Translations under genes and position numbers: made by a program
Notes under the pieces: generated by a model
The model's input: only the letters and a program-made list of their open reading frames with translations
The model's database searches: none
What the model was told of the DNA's origin: nothing
Shown: positions 35,444 to 43,196 of the stretch, piece after piece
How the letters are laid out: each line of letters begins with the position of its first letter
How positions within the stretch are numbered: the stretch's first letter is position 1
Assembly (NCBI GenBank): GCA_013289715.1
Contig: JABCZJ010000001.1
Span: 124,001-188,000 of the forward strand
Direction of reading: 5' to 3'
DNA from: Acidobacteriota bacterium
Lineage (GTDB): Bacteria > Acidobacteriota > Terriglobia > Acidiferrales > UBA7541
Length of the DNA: 64,000 bases

Positions 35444-35728
35444 TTGATCGTAATTACGGTGGAAGCTATTCTTTGTGGCATTGTGACCGTTCGCCGGAAA
35501 AGACGGGTAACGAAGCCGAAGCCAGGCGACAACGTAGTGCTGAAGGCGTTGCCGCCTGGATTCATCGACGATCTTCCGAAAGAAGAGCAACGCGCGATAT
35601 TAGCGCGGATAGGCAGACCCAGAACGCTCACGGGATACGACCGGGACGGAACGGCGGAATTGGAGTTTATGACGCAGGATGACTCAATTCACACGCTCTA
35701 CGTTGATCTGAAGTTCGTAAGACCGTAG
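35444..35728 (+). CDS. Conserved small hypothetical protein
   Basis: The protein has up to 94 residues. The TTG at 35444 is uncertain; a GTG at 35483 gives 81 residues. The core has KPKPGDNVVLKALPPGFIDDLPKEE, RPRTLTGYDRDGTAELEF and HTLYVDLKFVRP, a small beta-rich fold that I recognise as recurrent in such genomes but cannot name. It comes 33 bp after pntB, probably transcribed with it. No function is offered. Confidence 0.65.
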   Translation: MIVITVEAILCGIVTVRRKRRVTKPKPGDNVVLKALPPGFIDDLPKEEQRAILARIGRPRTLTGYDRDGTAELEFMTQDDSIHTLYVDLKFVRP

Positions 35729-35846
35729 TGAAGCGGGATCCTCGTTGCCGAACCAGCTTCCATTCGCCGCCAATTCCCGGCTCCAATCCATTGCGACCCC
35801 ACGACAGAACGTAATACAATCATTGGACCGAATTGATATTCCGATT

Positions 35847-35923
35847 GCGCCCGTAGCTCAGATGGATAGAGCGTGTGCCTCCGAAGCACAAGGTCGACGG
35901 TTCGAATCCGCCCGGGCGCGCCA
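35847..35923 (+). tRNA. tRNA-Arg (CCG)
   Basis: Acceptor GCGCCCG (35847-35853) pairs with CGGGCGC (35913-35919). The anticodon stem TGTGC/GCACA encloses CTCCGAA, giving anticodon CCG for CGG codons. The T-loop TTCGAAT is standard and CCA is encoded at 35921-35923. No repeat of its 3' end was noticed, so there is no island sign here. Confidence 0.97.
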
Positions 35924-36025
35924 TATCTTCACATCCGTTCCCTGCTGGAACTTTGCTCTGCTTGGGTGTAAATTCCTCTTGCGAAGGAAGCCCGACGAAG
36001 CCCGTTAACTGGTATAACGACGAAT

Positions 36026-37291
36026 ATGCACCTGGCAGGCAAATTAGCCGAAGCGGACCTGGACGACGCACCGAAAGACGTTCGCTTCAATACGCATGAC
36101 GCTGCAAAGAGCCGGCGAATTCAATGCAGCATCGCGTTTCGCTTGTTCTCAGTCCCCGTGGCTCTGGCCAGCGTGGCCGCCATAACGCTCGTAGCCGCAC
36201 CATCCCTTGGCCTTTACGCCGCCGCCACGCTCCTCGGCAAGATTCGTCCCCTCCGCGAGGCCTATCAATTTCTTTCGCGCACGTATGACCGGCTCATCGA
36301 TCGCGTGGGCGAAAAAGTTCTGCGCGACTCGCGGGACACTCCTGCGTTGCGCCTCATGGTCTCTCTCACCCTCACCACCGTGCCAATTTTCGTGGCGCAA
36401 CTTGTTTTAGTACGACCACGCCTTTGGCTCGCGCTCGCGTTCTATCTTTCCCTCTACGGTCCCAAGTTTCAGCGTTTCGTCAGGATGTTCAGCGCCAAAC
36501 ATCTGGAAGCGCACCGGCGCCAAGGCTACTTCTCGGACAAATACGATAAAGTTTTCGGCCGCTACGTCGAATTCTTCCTTGGATTCTTCTACGGCAACGT
36601 GCCGGAACTCGATCGCACGGTTCATGTCCGCCTGCACCACAAAGAAAATAGCGGACCGGACGACACCACCTCCACCATTTGCTACGATCGCACCAGCAAG
36701 CTCGATTTCCTCCTGTATCTTTCGGACAACATTTGGACGGTCGTGGGCCTCACGCCCTACCTCTACTTTAAAGCCAGAGGCGAAGACGAGAACCGCCGCC
36801 GTATGCTATGGGGGATCACTCTCTACGCAGTTTTCTTCGCAGCGATCTTCCTTTACAGCTGGAGAATCGGCCTAGCCTACGTGCTCGTTCCCCTTCTCGT
36901 AATGAACTTCATCATGGCCATGACCGCCTGGGTCCAACACGCTTTCTACGACGAGGAACGCCCCGAGGATTATTTCGCGAACACCGTCACCGTCTACGAT
37001 GAAGTGAACTTCATGAACGAGGGCTACCACCTCTGTCATCATCACCGCAGCGGGCTGCACTGGACCGAGATGCCCTCCCATCTGGAGCGCATCAGCGGCA
37101 AGATGAGAGAGTCCGGCTCCCTGGTCTTCCGCGACTTGGATTTTATGAAACTGTTCCTCGAGTTGACTCTCCTGCGCAGAATGGACGTCCTCGCCGAAAA
37201 GCTCGTCCCTTGGGAGCCCATGGATCACGCGCAAAGGCTGGCGCTGCTGCAAAAGAGAACCAAGCCCGTGCGAAGCGCGGCCTCGGCCTGA
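36026..37291 (+). CDS. Membrane fatty-acid desaturase-like protein
   Basis: The protein has 421 residues with several hydrophobic helices (about 40-70, 115-150, 225-285). Histidine clusters suited to a di-iron centre are seen: SAKHLEAH, VHVRLHHKE and GYHLCHHHRSGLHW, the last matching the HxxHH box of membrane desaturases/hydroxylases. It introduces a double bond or hydroxyl group in a lipid chain in the inner membrane using oxygen. The substrate is unknown. It is a single gene following tRNA-Arg. Confidence 0.82.
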   Translation: MHLAGKLAEADLDDAPKDVRFNTHDAAKSRRIQCSIAFRLFSVPVALASVAAITLVAAPSLGLYAAATLLGKIRPLREAYQFLSRTYDRLIDRVGEKVLRDSRDTPALRLMVSLTLTTVPIFVAQLVLVRPRLWLALAFYLSLYGPKFQRFVRMFSAKHLEAHRRQGYFSDKYDKVFGRYVEFFLGFFYGNVPELDRTVHVRLHHKENSGPDDTTSTICYDRTSKLDFLLYLSDNIWTVVGLTPYLYFKARGEDENRRRMLWGITLYAVFFAAIFLYSWRIGLAYVLVPLLVMNFIMAMTAWVQHAFYDEERPEDYFANTVTVYDEVNFMNEGYHLCHHHRSGLHWTEMPSHLERISGKMRESGSLVFRDLDFMKLFLELTLLRRMDVLAEKLVPWEPMDHAQRLALLQKRTKPVRSAASA

Positions 37292-37487
37292 AAACTCACG
37301 GTTTGAAACCTGCAACGGCTTCTTGCCCACCCCGCAAATCCAACCTTTCGCTCGATATTCAGTTCTTACAATCCGAATTGCAGCTAAAATACCAGCGCGA
37401 GCCGTGGCGGCATCCGCAATCCTTTACATCGTGTAACCGCGCAGGCGCCGCAGCCGTCCGTTGACTGGATTTCCGGGAGCCTTCGAA

Positions 37488-38126
37488 ATGAAGAAATCGC
37501 TTTTGCTCGCGCTGGCCATATTTTTCGCCACTGCAGCCTTCGCACAGGACGCACCGAAAGTAGAAGTCGCCGCGGATTATTCCTACTTTCGCGAACCGCA
37601 AGGCGGCTTCCTGCCGAGCTCCTCGTTGAACGGCGGTGGCGTGTCCGCTGCTTATTACTTCTTCAAACACGTCGGCCTCAAAGCCGAGTTTCAAGATTAC
37701 GGTACCTACGGACAAAGCATTACCGTTCCCGCCAGCACCCAAGGCTGCAACAGCCTCTCCGATTGCCAGCTATCAGTTAGCGGCAGCGTCTTCACCTACA
37801 CGGTTGGCCCGGTTCTGCGCTTTCACGTGAAGCGTTTCGAACCCTTTGCGGAAGTTATGGTCGGAGGAGCTCACAACAATATTTATCGCAACATCTACAA
37901 CGCCTGCACCGCACAAGGAGAATGCATCAATCTCAGCAAGCTGCCGAACAACACCGCCCTTGATTTCGTCATCGGCGGCGGACTCGACCTGCCCTTCCGC
38001 GAGCATATTTCTTTCCGCCTCGTGCAGATTGATTATGTTCGCACCGGCTTCGGCAATAGCCTCGTCATCGGCAACAGCACCCAGGACAATCTCCGCGCTC
38101 AGGCTGGAATCGTCGTCAGGTTTTAG
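37488..38126 (+). CDS. Outer-membrane beta-barrel protein
   Basis: The protein has 212 residues. A signal peptide (MKKSLLLALAIFFATAAFAQ) is cut near residue 20. Alternating strands with aromatic girdles follow (VEVAADYSYFRE, VSAAYYFFKHVGLKAEFQDYG, FTYTVGPVLRFH) and the chain ends in a terminal aromatic (GIVVRF), which is the usual barrel-assembly signal. Cysteines in STQGCNSLSDCQL and NACTAQGEC could form loop disulfides. It is an OmpA-like eight-stranded barrel of unknown role. Confidence 0.85.
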   Translation: MKKSLLLALAIFFATAAFAQDAPKVEVAADYSYFREPQGGFLPSSSLNGGGVSAAYYFFKHVGLKAEFQDYGTYGQSITVPASTQGCNSLSDCQLSVSGSVFTYTVGPVLRFHVKRFEPFAEVMVGGAHNNIYRNIYNACTAQGECINLSKLPNNTALDFVIGGGLDLPFREHISFRLVQIDYVRTGFGNSLVIGNSTQDNLRAQAGIVVRF

Positions 38127-38182
38127 CTGCACCACGCGTCCCTTGACAATCGCTAAAAGTCGCGGCGCAAGGGTTTGACCTT

Positions 38183-38207
38183 GTAGCGGCCACCTTTAGT
38201 GGGCGCC
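38183..38207 (+). repeat. REP-like repeat, variant stem
   Basis: Head GTAGCGGCC, then a shorter stem ACCTTTAGTGGGCGCC. Another copy with the same head and a third stem follows at 38230. Confidence 0.6.
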
Positions 38208-38229
38208 TTGGACGTCGCCTTTGAACTTG

Positions 38230-38266
38230 TAGCGGCCGGTTCAGCTTCATCGAACCGGGCAGCCGT
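38230..38266 (+). repeat. REP-like repeat, third stem type
   Basis: Head GTAGCGGCC is followed by GGTTCAGCTTC, loop, and GAACCGGGCAGCCG; the arms CGGTTC and GAACCG pair. The head is kept while the hairpin differs from other copies. Confidence 0.55.
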
Positions 38267-38309
38267 CGCTTTTGCTGTGGCATTGTTTTTGTATCGGCGT
38301 ACACGCGCT

Positions 38310-40133
38310 TCAGGCGATTTTCGCCCGTTGTCGCGCCTGCAGAATCAAATCAGCCATCACATCGCGATAACGATCGAACGTATCGTCCACAACGGTAATC
38401 GTCGGCACGATCAAAGTCTCCGCCGGCACAATCTTCGGGTCGAATCGCGCAAATCCCGATTCATGCAGGCCGCTGCTGCCCCGCCCCGGCGCCGGATGGC
38501 TCAGGTGCTGAAACGCCCGCGCATACTTGGTGTACGCCGGCCGGTAAGCGGATTCGCTCTGCACGTGAAAAACAGGAATGAACGAAAGCAGCGCGTCGTA
38601 ATGCATTTCACCGAACGCCATCACCTTGGGATATTTCGCGCGTAAATCCGCCACCAGCCGCCGCGTACCCCCGTGCGAATCCGCCTTGGTGTTGTTTTCC
38701 CAACCGCCCACAATGTCCAGAAAATAAGCATCTAGCCCAAACCGGTCAATCACCTCGGAAATCCGCGCGAATAACCAGTTCCGCCAGGAGTCCACGCCCA
38801 CATTCATATAAGGGCTCCACCCTTCCATGTGCCGATCGTTGTCCCAATCCACCCAGTTCAAATCGAAGTGATCTCCATCAATCTGCGACATGCTGGCATC
38901 CGCAAACTGCGCAAACTCTGGATGACGATTGTTCGCGCAATTCGTCCCAAACATCGGCATGAAGTGGAATCCCAGCTTCTGCCCTTCCTGAATCAGCCGC
39001 AAGAATCCTGTGTCGCCGCCCATCCGAGGATCGGTCTTGTACAAAGGATAATTCCAATAGAAGCGCCCATCCCAAGCTGGCAACAAGACGAATACATTGC
39101 CCGCCGGAATCTGCGTCGCAATCCATTGCAAAATCGTCAGCATTTTCGCGTAGTCGTTGAAGATGTATCCCGTCCAATGCATTCCGTGCAGATTAATCGC
39201 CAGCGCCGCGTCGCGATACCACGGCGCCACGTCCGTGCGGGTCTCCCAGTTCGGCACTTGAAACGCTTTCTCCACATGCGAAAAATGCGGCGCGCACGCT
39301 ACTTCCATGCTGCTCGCGCGTCCGGCACACCACAACGGACTTTCCAGTTTCCCGCTCTTCACCCAGCCCGCCTGCTCGTACACCATCTCCACCCGATAAC
39401 CGCTCTCTCCCGGCTGAAAATAAAACCGATTGGCCCGCACGCTATCGCACCGCGCCGAAAGATAAAAGTATTCGTTGTCGTCGCTCTGAATCACCGCCAG
39501 CGGCGTATTCAACATCCGCGCCATGCCGCGCTCCAGAAAAAGCGAGCCGCCCCCAAACGGATATCCCAGCAAAACTTCATCATCGTGCGGCTCAAAAAAT
39601 CCAATCCCACCCGCCGATATCTTTCCGCGCGGCACGCCTCGCACAATCGTCACCAGCGACTTGATCGGCTGCTCCATCTCAGCCATCGCATTCCATTCCA
39701 CGTGATCGCCATTTTTTCGAATCCGCGCGCGTACCCTCCCCGGCGCCTTCACTTGCCCACCGGCGCACACAAGTTGTGAGCAAGTGACCTCAATGCCGTC
39801 AGCGGTCGCCACTACCTTCATCGACTCGCGGTCTAGTCCATAAGTATTTTCAAAAGTGTGCAGCCGGAACGAAATCCGCAATCCCCCGAATTCCACCGAA
39901 GGCTCGGGAAAGTCGTAGCTGAACTTCATGAAACTCCGGCCCAGCGGAGGAATAATCACTTCGCTGGTACACGTCAAAGGAAGAAGCCCACCGGAATCTG
40001 CGGCGGCCGCTGCATTCGCCCGAGCTCCGGTATCCGCTCGAGCCACTGTCTGCGCCGGCACTCCCGTCAGCGGAACGCACGAAGCACCTGCCGCGCCCAC
40101 CAACAATTCCCGCCGCGAAATCTTGGATCCCAT
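38310..40133 (-). CDS. Tat-exported glycosidase-like TIM-barrel protein
   Basis: The protein has 607 residues; the start at 40133 follows GGAGGAGTGAAG. A twin-arginine signal (SRRELLVGAAGAS) leads. Residues about 55-300 form a beta-rich carbohydrate-binding-like region. A barrel-like domain (about 320-600) has DGDHFDLNWVDWD, ISEVIDRFGLDAYFLDIVGGWE and KVMAFGEMHYDALLS; the aspartates and glutamate at strand ends look like a glycoside hydrolase centre. It resembles the DUF6259 group, but no precise family is certain. Tat export implies folding, perhaps with a metal, before secretion. Confidence 0.7.
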   Translation of the reverse strand: MGSKISRRELLVGAAGASCVPLTGVPAQTVARADTGARANAAAAADSGGLLPLTCTSEVIIPPLGRSFMKFSYDFPEPSVEFGGLRISFRLHTFENTYGLDRESMKVVATADGIEVTCSQLVCAGGQVKAPGRVRARIRKNGDHVEWNAMAEMEQPIKSLVTIVRGVPRGKISAGGIGFFEPHDDEVLLGYPFGGGSLFLERGMARMLNTPLAVIQSDDNEYFYLSARCDSVRANRFYFQPGESGYRVEMVYEQAGWVKSGKLESPLWCAGRASSMEVACAPHFSHVEKAFQVPNWETRTDVAPWYRDAALAINLHGMHWTGYIFNDYAKMLTILQWIATQIPAGNVFVLLPAWDGRFYWNYPLYKTDPRMGGDTGFLRLIQEGQKLGFHFMPMFGTNCANNRHPEFAQFADASMSQIDGDHFDLNWVDWDNDRHMEGWSPYMNVGVDSWRNWLFARISEVIDRFGLDAYFLDIVGGWENNTKADSHGGTRRLVADLRAKYPKVMAFGEMHYDALLSFIPVFHVQSESAYRPAYTKYARAFQHLSHPAPGRGSSGLHESGFARFDPKIVPAETLIVPTITVVDDTFDRYRDVMADLILQARQRAKIA

Positions 40134-40217
40134 GATCGGCTTCACTCCTCCGGTCCGAAGCGCTCGATGTCGCCCTCCAGAACGCCGCGCATTGTACACC
40201 GGAAGCTCCCGCATAAA

Positions 40218-41477
40218 TCAGAACGCGCGCGCGCGTCCGCTGTTCGCCGGCCCAGCCTGAAATTTCGGCCAAGCGCTGTTCATCAATCCGCCGTGCGTTC
40301 CGGAAAACGCCACGATTTTCCCCGCTCGCAAGGCAACATAAACAGTCCCATCAGCTGCGATCGTCGGCGACGACTCCACGCTTCCGCCGACCTCAGCGTG
40401 CGCCAGCAATTTGCCTGCGGCAGATACGGCGAAGAGCCCGCTGCCGCTCACCACGTAGATCGTTCCGTCTTGCGCCAGCACCGGCGTCGCCGAAATGGGC
40501 CCGCCGCCAGCAGCAAACGCCCATTGCAACCTGCCGTTGGGAAACACCGCGTAGATACTGCCGTCACCGCTCGCAAAATAAATCGTTCCGTCCGCGGCAA
40601 TTACCGGCGCGGCGTGGTTTACCGAATGCGTCTTCGTTTTGAATTCCCAGGTGAAATGCCCATCCGACGTGAGCACAATCAAGCGCGAATCCGCAGCGCA
40701 AAAATAAAGTGTGCCGTCGTCTCCCGCCGCCATCGGCGAATCCAGCAAGAAATTCCCGATGGGAATGTGTCCGCCGTTTTTCGTGAGCATGTCCACGGAC
40801 AACGGAGGATTCATCACCGGATATTGCCACTGGATTTTTCCCGTCGCATCCACCGCATCCAGTCTTCCAGCGCCGGTATAAACAATCAGCCCGTTCGCAA
40901 GCTTGATCGCCGAGCCCCCGTTCTGATATCCGTAGCCTGCAGGCCAGGCGAAAGTTCCGTACGTCAATCGTACCGCGCGCAACAGCCCGCGCCATGGCGC
41001 GTACAAATAAGCCTGGTCAATGGTCGCGGTGAACGAGCCCATCCGTTTATCCACGTCGGGCCCGCCTCCCGCCACCCATTGCTGCGTGCCGTTGTGATTG
41101 ACGGCGAAAATGGATTGCTCTTCGTTTGTCACGTAGATCGTGTCGTCGGCGCCCAGCACTGGCGCCACCTGCATCGGCCCCGCGTTGAATTTCCATCGCA
41201 AGTTCCCCGACGCATCCACGGCGTAAAGGAACCCATCTTCGCTCGCAGCGTATACCGTCCCATCATCGCCCAGCGCCAAAGCCGCGCTCACCGGTCCCAC
41301 TTGCGCGAAATGCCACTTTTCTGCGATCGTCGCGGACTTGTCGCCAGAGGCTCGCTCGGTCGAAAACAAATGCCCCCGCAAGTTGTACAAGTTCACGCCG
41401 ACAATAACGATTGCCGCGCCGACAACCAGCACCCAAAGAATCACCCGTCTGTTAATTTGATCCTGCTCTTGGCTCAT
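40218..41477 (-). CDS. Membrane-anchored PQQ-type beta-propeller protein
   Basis: The protein has 419 residues. An N-terminal anchor (RRVILWVLVVGAAIVIVGVN) precedes repeated blades of the PQQ-binding-like type: DDGTVYAASEDGFLYAVDASGNLRWKF, DDTIYVTNEEQSIFAVNHNGTQQW and so on, about seven. Ending similar to BamB-like scaffolds, it may bind other envelope proteins or a cofactor. The start at 41477 overlaps the stop of a short leader frame (41474-41524) in the sequence ATGA; the leader has the strong ribosome site GGAGGG. A longer TTG start at 41528 is possible but spaced only 2 bases from that site. Confidence 0.8.
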   Translation of the reverse strand: MSQEQDQINRRVILWVLVVGAAIVIVGVNLYNLRGHLFSTERASGDKSATIAEKWHFAQVGPVSAALALGDDGTVYAASEDGFLYAVDASGNLRWKFNAGPMQVAPVLGADDTIYVTNEEQSIFAVNHNGTQQWVAGGGPDVDKRMGSFTATIDQAYLYAPWRGLLRAVRLTYGTFAWPAGYGYQNGGSAIKLANGLIVYTGAGRLDAVDATGKIQWQYPVMNPPLSVDMLTKNGGHIPIGNFLLDSPMAAGDDGTLYFCAADSRLIVLTSDGHFTWEFKTKTHSVNHAAPVIAADGTIYFASGDGSIYAVFPNGRLQWAFAAGGGPISATPVLAQDGTIYVVSGSGLFAVSAAGKLLAHAEVGGSVESSPTIAADGTVYVALRAGKIVAFSGTHGGLMNSAWPKFQAGPANSGRARAF

Positions 41478-41524
41478 CGGACCATCCGCAATTTCGCGTG
41501 TGGCTTCGCGGCGAGGGTCAGCAT
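41474..41524 (-). CDS. Possible 16-codon leader peptide coupled to the propeller gene
   Basis: ATG at 41524 lies six bases after GGAGGG, ideal spacing. The frame encodes MLTLAAKPHAKLRMVR and its stop overlaps the next start as ATGA (41477-41474). The main gene has no good ribosome site of its own, so translation may be handed on from the leader. Seen in sequence; its use is inferred. Confidence 0.4.
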   Translation of the reverse strand: MLTLAAKPHAKLRMVR

Positions 41525-41931
41525 TCAATTCCCTCCTCGAATGCCCTTCAATTCTCTGAAACTAAAATTCCACGCTCGGCCCGGATGCTATCAACCTCCC
41601 TCTCATTTGTCCGAATAATTACGTTCATCATGCCGAAGCGCAAACTAGGAACCCGCTTCCTCCGCCCTGCTGGCGCGCTGTCCTCTGAACGAAGGCGTCT
41701 TCCGTTCCGCTACGCACACCACTCGCCTATCGCTTCCGCGCCATCCCTTCCCTTTCCCCATTCAACTTTTTACGATTTTGGTGTACTAGTAGAATTGCAC
41801 ACATAATCTAAATCGTAGGCGTGACGCTACGACATCTTCCGGCGCCCGGTCCCTGCATCCGCGCTAGTGCAGATCAATCAAACGGACTCAGGCCCAGCGG
41901 CCGCGTCGGCATCCCAAGGAGCAATAATTCA
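41525..41931. other. Divergent intergenic region (propeller / phosphofructokinase)
   Basis: About 400 bases without a supported gene. They must hold both promoters. On the plus side an AT-rich segment near 41761-41813 (TACTAGTAGAATTGCACA, CATAAT) is the likely promoter, and AAGGAG at 41916-41921 is the ribosome site for the kinase gene. No riboswitch-like structure was recognised. Confidence 0.45.
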
Positions 41932-43107
41932 ATGGCGAAAGGCGATAACATCGGCATCCTCACAGGCGGAGGCGACGTCCCCGGCCTGAACTCCGTAATA
42001 AAGTCCGTGGTGTATCGCGCCACCGAAATGGGCCGCACCGTCATCGGCATTCGCAAAGGCTGGAAAGGCCTCACCGACATGAATCACGCCGATACAGGCG
42101 AAGCCCGGCTCGATCGTCAACTCACCCGCGAAAATACGCGCACCATCGACCGCAGCGGCGGCACCGCGCTGCACACGTCCCGCACCAATCCGCGAAAAGT
42201 CGCGGCCGCGAAAGTCCCCCCGCACATCTCCCCCCACCAACTGCAGCAGCTTACCTTCGACGGAAAATTCTACGACTTCACTCCCATCGTCATCGAAAAT
42301 CTCGAGCGCCTCGGCATTGGCTGTCTCGTCGCCATCGGCGGCGACGATACGCTCAGCTTCGCCTCGGTCCTCTCCAGCCACGGCTTTCCGGTAATTGGCA
42401 TTCCCAAAACGATGGACAACGACGTCCACGGCACCGAATACTGCATCGGATTTTCCACGGCCATCACGCGCGCAAAAGATGCCATCAACCGCCAACGCAC
42501 GACGCTCGGCTCTCACGAACGCATCGGAGTCTTCCGCATTTTCGGCCGCGATGCCGGTTTCACCGCGCTCTACACTGCTTACATCACTTCCGCGCGCTGC
42601 CTCATTCCCGAAGTTCCCTTCGATCTGGACCGCGTCTCGACGCTCCTGATGGAAGACAAGCACAATAATTCCAGCAATTATTCCCTGGTGATCGTTTCCG
42701 AAGGCGCCACCTGGACCAACCGCGCCATGGATGAATACGGCGAAGCCGACGCCTACGGCCATCGCAAGAAAGTGGACATCGGCCATGCTCTCGCCGACGA
42801 GCTGCATCGCCGCACCGGCGAAGAAACCATCGAGAGCGACCTCACCTACGACCTGCGCAGCGGCGAGCCCGATGCCATCGACCAAATCGTCGCCATCACC
42901 TACGCAAATATCGCGCTGGATTTAATCCGCGGTGGAGTCACCGGCCGCATGGTCGGCGTGCAAAACGGCTGCTACGCCTCCGCGCCTCTGCCCGCATCCT
43001 CTGCCGGCGCGCGCAGAGTGGACGTAGCCGCCCTCTACAGCACCGAGCGCTATCGCCCCAACTACACCGCCAAACTGGGCGCGCCGCTACTCTTCGGCCA
43101 CACCTGA
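41932..43107 (+). CDS. pfp: 6-phosphofructokinase, probably pyrophosphate-dependent
   Basis: The protein has 391 residues; the start at 41932 follows AAGGAGCAATAATTC. The fold is clear: ILTGGGDVPGLNSVIKSVV, IGGDDTLSFASVL, the active site PKTMDNDVHGTEYCIGFSTA, and FGRDAGFTALYTA. In this superfamily GGDD and PKT(M/I)DND mark pyrophosphate users, while ATP enzymes have GGDG and PGTIDND. So the phosphate donor is probably PPi, making the glycolytic step reversible. It is a single gene. The ATP alternative cannot be fully excluded from motifs. Confidence 0.85.
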   Translation: MAKGDNIGILTGGGDVPGLNSVIKSVVYRATEMGRTVIGIRKGWKGLTDMNHADTGEARLDRQLTRENTRTIDRSGGTALHTSRTNPRKVAAAKVPPHISPHQLQQLTFDGKFYDFTPIVIENLERLGIGCLVAIGGDDTLSFASVLSSHGFPVIGIPKTMDNDVHGTEYCIGFSTAITRAKDAINRQRTTLGSHERIGVFRIFGRDAGFTALYTAYITSARCLIPEVPFDLDRVSTLLMEDKHNNSSNYSLVIVSEGATWTNRAMDEYGEADAYGHRKKVDIGHALADELHRRTGEETIESDLTYDLRSGEPDAIDQIVAITYANIALDLIRGGVTGRMVGVQNGCYASAPLPASSAGARRVDVAALYSTERYRPNYTAKLGAPLLFGHT

Positions 43108-43196
43108 AATGTGATGTTGAAACAGTGACTGCGAGGTTTAAGGTTTGCGGCTGGCGCTGCGTTCCAATTTCCGTGTCGCGTGCGATCGGAACGTAT

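Noticed and set aside
35847..35923. Second island at tRNA-Arg
   Set aside because: I looked for a repeat of its 3' end downstream and saw none; the following genes are ordinary.
39858..41618. 586-residue plus-strand frame
   Set aside because: It is arginine/histidine-rich, opposite the glycosidase-like and propeller genes, with no start site or motifs.
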